Below are positions 16,043 through 24,216 of a DNA stretch of 40,063 nt, one piece after another. This stretch comes from a virus, in the IMG/VR virus record IMGVR_UViG_3300046535_001587, positions 1-40,063 of that record, one strand, 5' to 3'. Positions within the stretch are counted from its first letter, which is position 1. Each line of letters opens with the position of its first letter. Under the pieces are notes generated by a model. That model was not told the DNA's origin. It was given only the letters and a program-made list of their open reading frames with translations, and made no database searches. The position numbers and the translations under genes were made by a program.

Positions 16043-16590
16043 TAGTTCTCCTCGTTCGAAAGGGACTGGGACACCTTCAACACGCGACACCGCGCCAACG
16101 TGTTGAGCTGGAGCTTGATGACCCGAATCCCGTATTCGCCCAGCTGGTGCTGGGCCTCATTGCGGAGCTTCGTTTTGAGCGTTCCCCTCTGCTGCTCCCG
16201 CTGCAGCTCAGCCCAATCGAAGTCGCAACAGACGTCGTGGAGCGCTGTCATCGCAATGTCGATGGTGTTGCGAGTGGCAAACGCGACGACTGGGAGCAGT
16301 TTGGACAGGTCCTCCACACAGTAGGTCAGCGTGCCACTGACCAGGAACGTTTTGCCATCCTTCGATTCCATCGTCTGGGTTTCCAGACGGTCAGTCTGGC
16401 GCGCCGTGGGATACGTCTCCCACGTAGTCACGAGCGGCCAAAAGAAGTGCAGACCCGGCCCGTAGGCGACCGGGGTCTTGCCGTGCTTGTATTTGATAGC
16501 ACCCTGTGTGGTGTCGAGAATCACCAGGCGCGGGATGAACCGCCCCAGCCACTCGACAATCTGTCCAATCCAGGCAAAGGCGGTTTCCAT
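16042..16590 (-). CDS. SPFH/band 7 (stomatin/prohibitin-like) protein
   Basis: The 182-aa product has an N-terminal hydrophobic segment (residues 5-25) followed by the band 7 pattern: VILDTTQGAIKYKHGKTPVAYGPGLHFFWP, then ETQTMESKDGKTFLVSGTLTYCVED, and a helical C-terminal part. SPFH proteins oligomerise at the inner membrane and organise proteases or ion channels. This copy lacks the long coiled-coil tail of typical bacterial members. A GGAGAA site lies 7 nt upstream. Neighbouring tiny membrane proteins suggest a membrane-directed module, perhaps protecting or remodelling the host envelope (inference). Confidence 0.75.
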   Translation of the reverse strand: METAFAWIGQIVEWLGRFIPRLVILDTTQGAIKYKHGKTPVAYGPGLHFFWPLVTTWETYPTARQTDRLETQTMESKDGKTFLVSGTLTYCVEDLSKLLPVVAFATRNTIDIAMTALHDVCCDFDWAELQREQQRGTLKTKLRNEAQHQLGEYGIRVIKLQLNTLARCRVLKVSQSLSNEEN

Positions 16591-16593
16591 CTC

Positions 16594-16824
16594 TTATTCT
16601 CCTGCAATCGGCATGCCGTCTGGGAGGAACTGCTTCCAGCTGTCGGGGAACGGCAGCGGCTCCTGCTGCTCGTAGTGGACCCGGCGCTTGTCGGCGTGGA
16701 TGATGTGGAAGCGCTCCCCCTCAGACTCAAAGAACCCCGGCACCTCGGCCTCGGCCTCGATGGTTCCCTGGATGACGTCAATGCCGTTGCGCATGCGCAC
16801 CACGAGCCGGCGCAGGGCGCTCAT
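16594..16824 (-). CDS. Hypothetical protein, 76 aa
   Basis: The protein has a beta-rich small domain (IDVIQGTIEAEAEVPGFFES, then FHIIHADKRRVHYEQ) and a C-terminal segment (FPDSWKQFLPDGMPIAGE). No family is recognised. The ATG overlaps the upstream stop (ATGA), and its own stop sits inside the ribosome site of the SPFH gene, so it is co-translated with that gene. Confidence 0.7.
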   Translation of the reverse strand: MSALRRLVVRMRNGIDVIQGTIEAEAEVPGFFESEGERFHIIHADKRRVHYEQQEPLPFPDSWKQFLPDGMPIAGE

Positions 16825-17045
16825 CGGATACGCTGCCTTTCGGGCTTGAAGGGAAACTCACGCCACGGGTTAGGGTAAAGGTCTCGATGGTTCGCCCGGA
16901 AGTGCGCCCACTCGATATCGCCGGGCAGATGCCCCTCGCGTTCGAGATGCTGTCGACAATCCCGACAGCCGCACTGAGCATATTCGATGGGCTCGGGTCC
17001 GTAGTTCGGTGAGTCGCAATCGAGAATGCAGTTCTCCCTTAGCAT
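16821..17045 (-). CDS. Small Cys-rich protein, 74 aa
   Basis: Cys residues at CILDC and CGCRDC near the N-terminus suggest a zinc site; the C-terminal half is Arg/Pro/aromatic-rich (WAHFRANHRDLYPNPWREF). The ATG at 17045 shares bases with the upstream TAA (TAATG) and follows AAGGAG. Function unknown. Confidence 0.65.
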   Translation of the reverse strand: MLRENCILDCDSPNYGPEPIEYAQCGCRDCRQHLEREGHLPGDIEWAHFRANHRDLYPNPWREFPFKPERQRIR

Positions 17046-17152
17046 TAGGGCTCCTTGTTGGTCAGGGCCAGGAGCGCGCTCGCCACCAGGAAGATGGCGA
17101 GCAGCACCCCGAGCGATTCGAGCAGATTCCCGGGCGTGAAGGTGGGCATCAT
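17045..17152 (-). CDS. Single-pass membrane microprotein, 35 aa
   Basis: A GAGAGG site precedes two adjacent ATGs (17152, 17149). The protein is a short polar N-terminus plus one long hydrophobic helix (LLESLGVLLAIFLVASALLA) and a charged end (TNKEP). The start overlaps the upstream stop and the end overlaps the next start. It is probably an inner-membrane peptide associated with the SPFH cluster (inference). Confidence 0.6.
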   Translation of the reverse strand: MMPTFTPGNLLESLGVLLAIFLVASALLALTNKEP

Positions 17153-17307
17153 GGGTGCCTCTCGCGACACTTGCATGTTCGTCCGACCGCATCGCGCCAT
17201 CGGTCCTCGGTGTCCTGCACACCCATTTTGTAGTAGCCCATCGCGCTGAGGAGAAACATCATCCCCACCAGGCCCAGCGAACCGATAGTGCACATTATGT
17301 AGAACAC
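17149..17307 (-). CDS. Membrane microprotein, 52 aa
   Basis: A GTG at 17307 follows TAAGGGGTTACT, which also contains the stop of the metallophosphoesterase gene. The product has a hydrophobic segment (CTIGSLGLVGMMFLLSAMGY) followed by a charged tail with Cys-x-Cys (TCKCRERHP). The stop overlaps the next ATG. An internal ATG at 17295 is an alternative start giving 48 aa. Confidence 0.55.
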   Translation of the reverse strand: MFYIMCTIGSLGLVGMMFLLSAMGYYKMGVQDTEDRWRDAVGRTCKCRERHP

Positions 17308-17316
17308 AGTAACCCC

Positions 17317-18450
17317 TTAGAGCAGAATCGGAACCGTGAACGTGCGCCCACGCTTGCGGTCCATGAGGAACAGCGCCTGCTTGGGTTTCTCGTAGCTCGC
17401 CTTGATGCTCAGTGCGAACGAGTCGTAGCCGATGAGGGAGCCGTTGACGATGAAGCGCCCGCCGTCGAACAGCTGGTGGAAGTGGCCGAGCACATCCAGG
17501 TCCGCGTGCCGGCCCTGGTTCCACTGGGCAATCGCCTTGTTCAGCGGGATGGTGAGCCCGCCCACGCCGCCGCCAAACTTGACCATGTGGCCATGCTGAA
17601 ACCGGATGACGGTCCCATACACATCCAGGTAGCTGTGCGGCGCCTCGGGCACAATGAACGTCACGCGCGGCTCGTTCCTGAAATGGTTCTTCAGGTTGAT
17701 GAACATCAGGTATTCGAGGGAGTGGCCGTTCTCGGCGCCGAAGCGCGTGGTCTTCGTGGTGCGCGCGTGGTTGCCGCTGTGGCAGGGAATCGTCAGGTGC
17801 AGGTCGCTGTTGTCGAGCAGATACTGGATGCCGCTCGCAATCTGGCTCTGCACCGCGATAACCTCGAACATCGGCGGCAGCGTGTTGGTCTCCTGGAACT
17901 CCTCATGGATGTGCCCGGTGATGAAGTCGCCCAGCAGCGCCAGCACCATGTGGTGGATGGGCACGCCAGTCGCCAGCAGCCCGGTCAGGCTGAGCGCCTT
18001 GCGGAAGAACCTTAGGATGCGCTCGTCGGCCACTTTCACATTGAAGGTGTTCAGCCCACCCACCTCGGGTCCCACGTGGCCGGCGTAGTGCCAGTCGGAC
18101 GCCACGACCACCACGGTCGCCTCGTTGCCGCCAGAGGACTCCACGGGCTCGATGACCCGCACGTCCATGCCATCCTGGAGTTCCTGGACGATATGCAGCT
18201 CCTGCTCCAGGCGCTCGATGGTGGCTTGCGCCGCCTTGTAGCGCTCCTTCAGACCGCGCTTCTCGGTCTCGCTGCGGGCCTTCTCACGGTCAGCGGCAAG
18301 CATCGCCGCGGGGCTGGGCTCGGGTGCGGCCTGGACGGGGAACTTCGGGGCGTTGCCGGGTCTGCCGGCGCACACCGCGCAGCGCTTCGATTGCGAATGC
18401 CGCAGGTTCGCGCAGCCGGGAGTCGGGCAGGGGAGCTTGGTTGATGACAA
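17317..18450 (-). CDS. Calcineurin-like metallophosphoesterase with N-terminal zinc motif
   Basis: The 377-aa product starts with a Cys cluster (C8, C13, C24, C27) typical of a zinc finger and a coiled coil (residues 55-95). The phosphoesterase core follows: DWH (119-121), GD (174-175), GNH (226-228), a GH at about 287 and GHFH (322-325), so all metal-binding motifs are present. Related phage and bacterial enzymes act as DNA exonucleases or phosphatases (SbcD-like). The start codon appears to be TTG after GGAGGCCCATT. It sits in the replication block, so a DNA-processing role is likely. Confidence 0.8.
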   Translation of the reverse strand: MSSTKLPCPTPGCANLRHSQSKRCAVCAGRPGNAPKFPVQAAPEPSPAAMLAADREKARSETEKRGLKERYKAAQATIERLEQELHIVQELQDGMDVRVIEPVESSGGNEATVVVVASDWHYAGHVGPEVGGLNTFNVKVADERILRFFRKALSLTGLLATGVPIHHMVLALLGDFITGHIHEEFQETNTLPPMFEVIAVQSQIASGIQYLLDNSDLHLTIPCHSGNHARTTKTTRFGAENGHSLEYLMFINLKNHFRNEPRVTFIVPEAPHSYLDVYGTVIRFQHGHMVKFGGGVGGLTIPLNKAIAQWNQGRHADLDVLGHFHQLFDGGRFIVNGSLIGYDSFALSIKASYEKPKQALFLMDRKRGRTFTVPILL

Positions 18451-18482
18451 AATGGGCCTCCAGGGAACGGGGTTTGGTTCGG

Positions 18483-18698
18483 CTATTTTACCACGCCGGG
18501 CTCGGTCACCCTAGCGCCGCTCTCGGTCTCGTAGTCCATGCGCTCGCCCGTATACCTCGTCATGTAGGGGCGCCAGCGGTTCGTGCACTTGACGCAAATC
18601 TTGACAATTGTGCCGTCAATGAGGCAGACGGCCGGCGTGATGCCGGCGCGCTGCCCACAGTCCCAACACTTACCGGTCAACGTGCTGCTCGACAACAT
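18483..18698 (-). CDS. Small zinc-ribbon protein, 71 aa
   Basis: Two Cys pairs, CWDC (about residue 10) and CVKC (about residue 34), form a classical zinc ribbon. The tail is charged. The chosen ATG at 18698 has GGAG 4-5 nt upstream and overlaps the previous gene by 29 nt. Function unknown; such small ribbons often bind nucleic acid or host proteins. Confidence 0.6.
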   Translation of the reverse strand: MLSSSTLTGKCWDCGQRAGITPAVCLIDGTIVKICVKCTNRWRPYMTRYTGERMDYETESGARVTEPGVVK

Positions 18699-18954
18699 CC
18701 CACTCCAGGCGCTCGCGTGCGCCCTCTTCGCTGTCGCGCACACTCAGCTTATGGATATAGGCTTGCGCGGCCTCTCGGGACGCCAGCTCCACCGGGGGCT
18801 TGAACTTTACTTCCTCGTCGCAAACCAGCTCCCAGAAGCCTAGAGTGGTGAGTATTGGTCCCTTGTAGCCCTCATCATACAGAGAGACCCGCTTCTCGAT
18901 GCGGAACACCCGGTGGTTCCTCAGCTGCAGGATGCGATACTCAGTCTTCGTCAC
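18670..18954 (-). CDS. Hypothetical protein, 94 aa
   Basis: The GTG at 18954 follows a strong GAGGAGGACTACC leader embedded in the end of the upstream gene, overlapping it by 14 nt. The product (start VTKTEYRILQLRNHRVFRI) is a compact alpha/beta protein with no recognised motif. A longer frame extending upstream would run through the previous gene and is not supported. Confidence 0.65.
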   Translation of the reverse strand: MTKTEYRILQLRNHRVFRIEKRVSLYDEGYKGPILTTLGFWELVCDEEVKFKPPVELASREAAQAYIHKLSVRDSEEGARERLEWDVVEQHVDR

Positions 18955-19372
18955 GGTAGTCCTCCTCGTCGCGCTCGTCGCGCGGTGCACCCTTGCGAGC
19001 CGCCATCGCCGCTGCGGCCTTGGCACGCTCCCCGGGCAGGTAGAACCGGGTGTGCCCTTTCTTCGGGCTCGTCTTGTAACAGTTGTCGAGCTGGGCCTTG
19101 GTGATGCCCAGGGCGTAGACCAGTTTCTTCTGCAGCTTCGAGCTGGTCCCGCCGTCCACCCTCGTGATGCCATAGTCGCCAGGCAGCTCGATTTTCTTGG
19201 CGCCGGCTTCCTCGCGAATCGCTTCGATGCGCGCCTCGATGGCGCTGACGTCCGACTGCGCCGCCGCCAGGTCCGCCTTGGCCTCGGCGTAGATTCGCAT
19301 CTCCTGGATGAGCAGTTGTTCGAGCGCCGGGTCGAGCTTCTCTTCGACTACCACGGTGGCCTGGAGTTTCAT
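18941..19372 (-). CDS. Coiled-coil protein with acidic/basic tail, 143 aa
   Basis: Residues 10-60 form an amphipathic helix rich in Ala and Glu (coiled coil). Residues 65-115 look globular (LPGDYGITRVDGG, then TSPKKGHTRFYLPG), and the tail is highly charged (RDERDEEDYRDED). The arrangement resembles small phage recombination or DNA-metabolism accessory proteins, but no family is certain. The start overlaps the upstream stop (ATGA). Confidence 0.65.
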   Translation of the reverse strand: MKLQATVVVEEKLDPALEQLLIQEMRIYAEAKADLAAAQSDVSAIEARIEAIREEAGAKKIELPGDYGITRVDGGTSSKLQKKLVYALGITKAQLDNCYKTSPKKGHTRFYLPGERAKAAAAMAARKGAPRDERDEEDYRDED

Positions 19373-19704
19373 CGGTCCATCTCCACAAATAGGGACCCGT
19401 CAGCCGTCCGGTGCACGCGCCCCGGGTGGTCCTTCTCGCGCACGCACCGAGCGTAGCCGTCGCGGGAGAAGTGGCATTTGACGTAGTTGTCAGGGTGCTG
19501 GGCGCACGCGTGATTCGCGCCGGCATCGCAGCCGCAGGGCTGGGTGCTCTGGTCCTGCCAGCCGGGGTTGTGCTCGTTGCTATGCGCACCCGTGTGGTTT
19601 TTGCTCAGCCAGCAGCGCTCGCCGCCAGGGCCAAGATTGTAGCAGCTGGTCGCCTCGGCAAACGCTGCCTGCGCCGCGCGAACCTTGTCCTCCTGGCAGC
19701 TCAT
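19369..19704 (-). CDS. Cys/His-rich protein, 111 aa, repeated C-x-L-x3-HxGxH motif
   Basis: Two copies of a CysHis motif occur: CWLSKNHTGAHS (about 31-42) and CVREKDHPGRVH (about 87-98), with further Cys/His (CGCDAGANHACAQH) between. This CxLxxxHxGxH pattern recurs in small phage and actinobacterial proteins and probably binds zinc. ATGA overlaps on both sides. Function unknown. Confidence 0.65.
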   Translation of the reverse strand: MSCQEDKVRAAQAAFAEATSCYNLGPGGERCWLSKNHTGAHSNEHNPGWQDQSTQPCGCDAGANHACAQHPDNYVKCHFSRDGYARCVREKDHPGRVHRTADGSLFVEMDR

Positions 19705-19871
19705 CGCGCCAGCCTCTCCAGCGACCGCTTGTGCCGCTTTTTCATGCGTTCGATGCTTTCCTGCAGCCGGCGGTTTTCCTCCACAAGCCGCTCGCGCTCC
19801 GGGTCGGGGCAGCTGTGCACGTCATCGAAGCCGTCCGAGTAGCTGTTGCCGCACTTGCCACAAGTGGTCAT
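19701..19871 (-). CDS. Zinc-ribbon plus coiled-coil microprotein, 56 aa
   Basis: The N-terminus (MTTCGKCGNSYSDGFDDVHS) carries CxxC plus one further Cys and a His; the C-terminal 35 residues are a charged coiled coil (RERLVEENRRLQESIERMKK). The ATG overlaps the polymerase stop (ATGA), so it is translationally coupled to the polymerase. It could be a polymerase accessory peptide (inference). Confidence 0.6.
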   Translation of the reverse strand: MTTCGKCGNSYSDGFDDVHSCPDPERERLVEENRRLQESIERMKKRHKRSLERLAR

Positions 19872-22507
19872 AGCTCCACCATTTCCGACCAGTTCATGCC
19901 CGCCTCGGGCTTGGTCTCCAGCGGCACCGAGAAACCCTCGGGCGCTCTCGTCATAATCTCTTGCAAGCGTGGGGCCACGTCGAGCAGGCGCCCGCTCTCC
20001 ACCTCGGACAGCAAGTCGTCGTGCGTCCACAGCAGCGGCTCGACCCAGTGCCCCTGTCGCCGTTCGGGGACATAGACCTCTTTCCAGGACGCTGCGAGCA
20101 CCTGCTTGCCAATGAACTGGGCGCCCTCCTGGATGGGCGTCGAGTAGGCGAAGCGCTCGGCCTCGGCGCGCACCCGGGAGTCCTTCGAGCGAATCCCGCC
20201 CACGTAGCGAATCCGCCCGCTCATGCAGCGGATAAAGCCGTTCTTCTCGGCCTCGGCCACCATCTTTTGCTTGTAGATGCCGGCGCCCACATAGAGCTTG
20301 TTCGCCTCGTCTATCATCTTCTGCGCGTCGTCGTCATCGATGTCGAGGCCGGCTTTCCTCAGTTCGAGCGCCAGGCCGATGTGCGTCTGGCCCATCCAGT
20401 ATCCGAAGTTGATAGCCTTCGCCGCGGTGCGCTCGCCACTGTTCTTCTCGGGGCGCCCGTAGATGCGCTGGCACATGTTCGTGTGCAGGTCGATTTGCGA
20501 GCCATCGGGGTTGCGCCGCTCGCCCCGATAGATGGCGAGCATCACGGGGTCTTGTGACAAATGTGCTCCGACGCGCAGCTCGACCTGCGACTCATCGAGT
20601 GACAGAAACAGGCACCCCTTGCGTGGAATAAAGCAAGCACGAAATGCCTTAGCAAACTTACCGTGCTTGGGCATGGCGAGCAGGTTTGGGTTCTTCGCCG
20701 CCAGGCGTCCACTTGGTGTGCGGTTAAGGAGTAGCTCGCAGTGGATGCGCTGGTCGAACGGCCAGCGGTCGACAAGGTCAGGGAGGCGCTCAACGAACGT
20801 CCATCGCAGCTTAAAATATTCACGGTAGCTCCTCACATTGGCAATGGCTGGGAACTCGGGATACATGCGCTGCAGCGCTTCGAGCACCTTGTCGTTGGTG
20901 CTGCCGCGCCCGCCCTCGGTCTGCTTGCCCAGCTGCTCAATCTGCAGCTGGTTATACAGGTAGTCGGCTACCTGGTCGCCGCTGTTCGGGTTGAAGTCTT
21001 CTCTCCCGGTGTCCGCCTGGAGCTTCGCGAGCAGCACGGCCAGTTCCGCATCGAGCTTCGCGCCGAGCCGCTGGAACGCCGCGGGGTCTGGCGCCAGGCC
21101 GACGCGCATCATGCGGTCAAGTATCGGATACGTCCCCAGGTCGAGTCGGTAGACGGGCTCCAGACCCATCGCCTGGATTTGGGGCAGCAGCTTGTGCTTG
21201 AGGCGCAGCGTCGCATCCGGGTCCCGGCTGGCGTAGCGCAGCGCCACGGCCGGGTCGACATCGCTCAGCGACGCCTCGGGAATCTCGCTCCGCATCACCG
21301 CGTAGCCGGCCACCTGGATATCTTCGTTCTGGTCCTGCCACAGTCGGTAGGGTTCCTTCGAGCCGAGCACACGAGCGGCCGCTTGCATGAGCGCCGGCTT
21401 GGGCAGCTTGGGGAGCACCTTGATACGGCGCTTCCTCACATTGCGCTGGAAGTCGAAGTCCTCCTGGCGCATCGCTTGGTAGCGTGTGTTCTGCTGCTCC
21501 CACAGCTTGTGCAGATAGTCTCTGGCGTGCTTGTCTTGCGCGTCCCCCAGGACGTCCTTGTAGTCCTGCATCTCCATGCCGCACTCGCGCACCGCGAGCG
21601 GCTTGAGCCCCTGGGGAATGACGCCCAGCTCATACGCCATCAGCATCGTATCCTCGATGGGGAGCCCCTCATCGAGGTAGTCGATGCCGCCGATGATGCG
21701 GGACAGCTTGCAGTCCCACAGTGCATTGTGGAAGACGGTTACCGGCCGCGCTTCGCGCGTCCACTCGACGTAGGCGTCGATGACGTCTTTCGAGCGGAGG
21801 AGGATGCCGTCGCCCGGCGCTTTCGAGAGCTGGACGCTCCACGGCGCGTGCGGGTAGCCTTCGGTGTCGTTGGCAACTTCGAGGTAAGCGCGGTAGTCGT
21901 CGGCCCAGGCGTGAAATGCACCGGCACTGTGAAGCTCGGCATAGTTAGTGTCGACGGCGTCGGAATGTAGCCCTCGGGCTGGGGTGAGTCCTCGAAGAAT
22001 ACGCCCGAGGCGTTCAAATCCGACCAGAACTCGGTTTCCGTCTTCGGGGCTATGGAATCCGCTGGCGGGATGGACCTGGGGTGCAATCGTGCAGTCTGCT
22101 CGGAGGCCACATCGAGACACAACTTCTGGAGGGGGGACAAGGTGGAGTCCCCATACTTCATCGACGTCGACATCCCCGAGGAAATAGCGAATCGCTTCGC
22201 GACCGAGCGCCACAATGATTTTAGGTTGAACACGTGCAATCTCCTCCTTGAGGTTGTGACCCGCTTCCTCGTAATCTTCCTTCGGGTGCGGGATACCCTT
22301 GCCCGGCGCCGGCCGGCGGAAGTAGTTGGTCAGAAACCAATGCTTCCGCGGCCAGCCGATGCGCTCAAGAAGTCGGTCAACCTCTTCACCGACTTGCCCG
22401 ACGAACGGTTCGTGCTTCTGCCAGTCCTTCCAGCCAGGCTCCGACCCGACGAGCATGCGCTCGTTGGGGACTCTGCCTATTCCGTTGACTGGCCGGTCGG
22501 ACGCCAC
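19868..22507 (-). CDS. DNA polymerase, family A, with N-terminal uracil-DNA glycosylase-like domain
   Basis: The 879-aa replicative polymerase has three parts. Residues 1-175 resemble family 4 UDG (GSEPG 21-25, PFVG 34-37, HPAS 146-149) but lack the N-terminal iron-sulfur Cys pair. Residues 205-435 are a 3'-5' exonuclease (DTEG 214-217, HNALWD 260-265, YASRD 425-429). The polymerase domain has motif A DESQVELR (638-645), motif B R693..K697..F701 and motif C HDD (829-831). The position equivalent to E. coli Tyr766 is Met705. UDG-like domains on phage polymerases are known, for example in SPO1. GTG start; coupled to the microprotein downstream. Confidence 0.93.
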   Translation of the reverse strand: MASDRPVNGIGRVPNERMLVGSEPGWKDWQKHEPFVGQVGEEVDRLLERIGWPRKHWFLTNYFRRPAPGKGIPHPKEDYEEAGHNLKEEIARVQPKIIVALGREAIRYFLGDVDVDEVWGLHLVPPPEVVSRCGLRADCTIAPQVHPASGFHSPEDGNRVLVGFERLGRILRGLTPARGLHSDAVDTNYAELHSAGAFHAWADDYRAYLEVANDTEGYPHAPWSVQLSKAPGDGILLRSKDVIDAYVEWTREARPVTVFHNALWDCKLSRIIGGIDYLDEGLPIEDTMLMAYELGVIPQGLKPLAVRECGMEMQDYKDVLGDAQDKHARDYLHKLWEQQNTRYQAMRQEDFDFQRNVRKRRIKVLPKLPKPALMQAAARVLGSKEPYRLWQDQNEDIQVAGYAVMRSEIPEASLSDVDPAVALRYASRDPDATLRLKHKLLPQIQAMGLEPVYRLDLGTYPILDRMMRVGLAPDPAAFQRLGAKLDAELAVLLAKLQADTGREDFNPNSGDQVADYLYNQLQIEQLGKQTEGGRGSTNDKVLEALQRMYPEFPAIANVRSYREYFKLRWTFVERLPDLVDRWPFDQRIHCELLLNRTPSGRLAAKNPNLLAMPKHGKFAKAFRACFIPRKGCLFLSLDESQVELRVGAHLSQDPVMLAIYRGERRNPDGSQIDLHTNMCQRIYGRPEKNSGERTAAKAINFGYWMGQTHIGLALELRKAGLDIDDDDAQKMIDEANKLYVGAGIYKQKMVAEAEKNGFIRCMSGRIRYVGGIRSKDSRVRAEAERFAYSTPIQEGAQFIGKQVLAASWKEVYVPERRQGHWVEPLLWTHDDLLSEVESGRLLDVAPRLQEIMTRAPEGFSVPLETKPEAGMNWSEMVEL

Positions 22508-22511
22508 GCGC

Positions 22512-22838
22512 CTAGTTGACCTTCCCGAAGATGTCGTCCATCTCGCTCAGGTCCACAGTCTGGATGAGCTTGGCTTTCGCCTCTTCGAGCTGCACATCGA
22601 GGCGCTTGTTCAGCTCCTCCAGCTCCTCGGCCTCGGGCACCGACGCTTCCATGAGGTCGTAGCTTGAGTAGGGAATCGAGGCGACGATGTAGCCCATGTT
22701 CCCGCGGTAGCGGACGAGCGATACCGCACCTGGTCCCTCGCGCAGCTCCTGCGCCTCGACCAAGATGGGCTCTTTGTGCTCCGAGTAGAACTCGAACGTG
22801 CGCATCGGCGCGTCCTCGTTGGTCAGCGGCTTGTTCAT
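22512..22838 (-). CDS. Hypothetical protein, 108 aa
   Basis: The N-terminal two thirds look like a small beta-rich domain (MRTFEFYSEHKEPILVEAQ, then YIVASIPYSSYDL); the C-terminus is an acidic coiled coil (EAEELEELNKRLDVQLEEAK) ending MDDIFGKVN. The ATG overlaps the ERCC4 nuclease stop (ATGA), and the stop lies 4 nt before the polymerase start. An in-frame ATG at residue 12 is an alternative. Position suggests a replication accessory role; no motif confirms it. Confidence 0.65.
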   Translation of the reverse strand: MNKPLTNEDAPMRTFEFYSEHKEPILVEAQELREGPGAVSLVRYRGNMGYIVASIPYSSYDLMEASVPEAEELEELNKRLDVQLEEAKAKLIQTVDLSEMDDIFGKVN

Positions 22839-23611
22839 CGGACCCTCCTCAATGCGTCAATGACGCGGATAGCCTTCGCGGTTCCCAGCCGGCGCGGGCC
22901 GGAGGGGGTTTCGACTTCGAGGTCTTCCCAAGCGCTCAGGGGCATTGCGAGCATCGCGGCGAGACTCCCTTTGCACCACTTCTCCACCGCTTTGGACGCT
23001 GCAAGACCGATGCCAGGGCACAGGTCCATCACCGCCAGGCGGAACGAGGACACCGGCTTGATGCCCATCTTCTCGGGGCGAATCATCGTCTTCATGGTGG
23101 TGTGCTGGTCCCACTGCTTATCGGTGAACGACCGATACAGGGAGACCAGCCAGCGCACGCTCTGCGCCTGGTTGGACGTCTGCTTAAGAATCATGCCGCC
23201 GCGCAGCGTGAGGCTCAGGAGCGCCTTTTCGAGCGTGTCCTCCGAGAACCCACCGGGCACCGAGCGCCGGCCGATACCCTGCGAAACTAGATGCCCGGCC
23301 CGGTCTGTCGAGTATGCGCCCTCCACGAGCAGGAACACGAAGTCGTATGTATCGTGGAGACGCGAGAGCTGGGATTCTTGCCCGGCCTCAGTAGACATGC
23401 CTTGCAGGCGCCCACTCCTGAGTGAGCCAACGAGGTCGTTAAGCGCCTTCCGCTCCACGCCGACTTCGCAATCGCCGTCGGGGCCATTGCCGGTGAACGC
23501 GAAGTCAGCTGAGTCGAGAATCGCGGGTTTCGCATCAATCCCCGCTCTTCGCAGCGCCGGCAGCATTTCCTTCGAGCCCACTCGACTGTCGACCCACATC
23601 GTTGATGCCAT
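22835..23611 (-). CDS. ERCC4/XPF-like structure-specific nuclease with C-terminal HhH
   Basis: The 258-aa product has the XPF/MUS81 nuclease signature: MWVDSRVGS (D8, R10), Asp36 and GVERKALND (51-59, the GxERKxxxD motif). A C-terminal helix-hairpin-helix region includes LCPGIGLAASKAVEKW (197-212) and LGTAKAIRVIDAL. Such enzymes cut flaps, forks or recombination intermediates. The ATG at 23611 has GGGAGAACC directly upstream; the earlier in-frame ATG at 23638 lacks a site. It sits with Sak4 and the PD-(D/E)XK nuclease, consistent with recombination or repair. Confidence 0.85.
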   Translation of the reverse strand: MASTMWVDSRVGSKEMLPALRRAGIDAKPAILDSADFAFTGNGPDGDCEVGVERKALNDLVGSLRSGRLQGMSTEAGQESQLSRLHDTYDFVFLLVEGAYSTDRAGHLVSQGIGRRSVPGGFSEDTLEKALLSLTLRGGMILKQTSNQAQSVRWLVSLYRSFTDKQWDQHTTMKTMIRPEKMGIKPVSSFRLAVMDLCPGIGLAASKAVEKWCKGSLAAMLAMPLSAWEDLEVETPSGPRRLGTAKAIRVIDALRRVR

Positions 23612-23729
23612 CGGTTCTCCCACAGAAAATGCAGCCACTGACGCACACGCCGCCCAGACACGCGTCGATGCCGTTCTCCAGGAGCCGCAGCACCAGGTCC
23701 TCGCGCCGGGCGCGCTCAGCGGGACTCAC
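23535..23729 (-). CDS. Possible Cys-rich microprotein overlapping the ERCC4 gene
   Basis: A GTG at 23729 follows GAGGACAGAACC and overlaps the preceding stop. The 64-aa product contains CLGGVCVSGCIFCG, a compact four-Cys cluster, and then runs 77 nt into the ERCC4 gene in another frame. The Cys cluster and strong site favour a real gene; the long overlap is against it. Confidence 0.4.
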   Translation of the reverse strand: MSPAERARREDLVLRLLENGIDACLGGVCVSGCIFCGRTDGINDVGRQSSGLEGNAAGAAKSGD

Positions 23730-24216
23730 GGTTCTGTCCTCGGATGCGCACCGCTTGGGCCTGCTCATCGGGCACCCATCGCCACGCGTCCAGCTCCTCA
23801 CGCGTCATCGCCTGCACGCGCTCCAGGAGCGCCGCACGCTTCTCCTCGGCCTTGAGTGTCGAGCCGGTCATCAGGTTGTTGAGCGGGTCCAGCATCTCGA
23901 CCCACGGGCCAACCTGGCGCTGCTCGACGCGGACGTATTCGAGCCGCGGGAACGAGTCCCGCAGCCGGAACAGAATCTCCCGCGGCTCGATGTGGGACAC
24001 CGCCTCGAAGCCCACATCCAGCCGGCGCGCCAGCCACGCCCAGGAGCGCTTGAGCTGGGTCGGGGTGACGCCCAGCTCCGGCTTGTCGCTGCCTACGCGC
24101 CGCAGCATACGCCGGATGGCGTTCGGCCGGTCGGACACGAGAAGCCTCGCGCGCTTCTCGGCCCGATACTTCCAGACCAGCCGATACTGGTAGCTAAACC
24201 GCCGAATGCGGCGCAT
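23716..24216 (-). CDS. Hypothetical basic protein, 166 aa
   Basis: The N-terminus is strongly basic (MRRIRRFSYQYRLVWKYRA) and Arg is high throughout, which suggests nucleic-acid contact. Central segments (TPTQLKRSWAWLARRLDVGF) look helical. No family is recognised. The ATG follows GAGAGGGGCT and overlaps the end of the upstream wHTH gene by 23 nt. Confidence 0.65.
   Translation of the reverse strand: MRRIRRFSYQYRLVWKYRAEKRARLLVSDRPNAIRRMLRRVGSDKPELGVTPTQLKRSWAWLARRLDVGFEAVSHIEPREILFRLRDSFPRLEYVRVEQRQVGPWVEMLDPLNNLMTGSTLKAEEKRAALLERVQAMTREELDAWRWVPDEQAQAVRIRGQNRESR

Noticed and set aside
14987-16045. 352-aa plus-strand frame
   Set aside because: Covers the dNMP kinase fusion in antisense; the minus-strand product has clear motifs, this one none.
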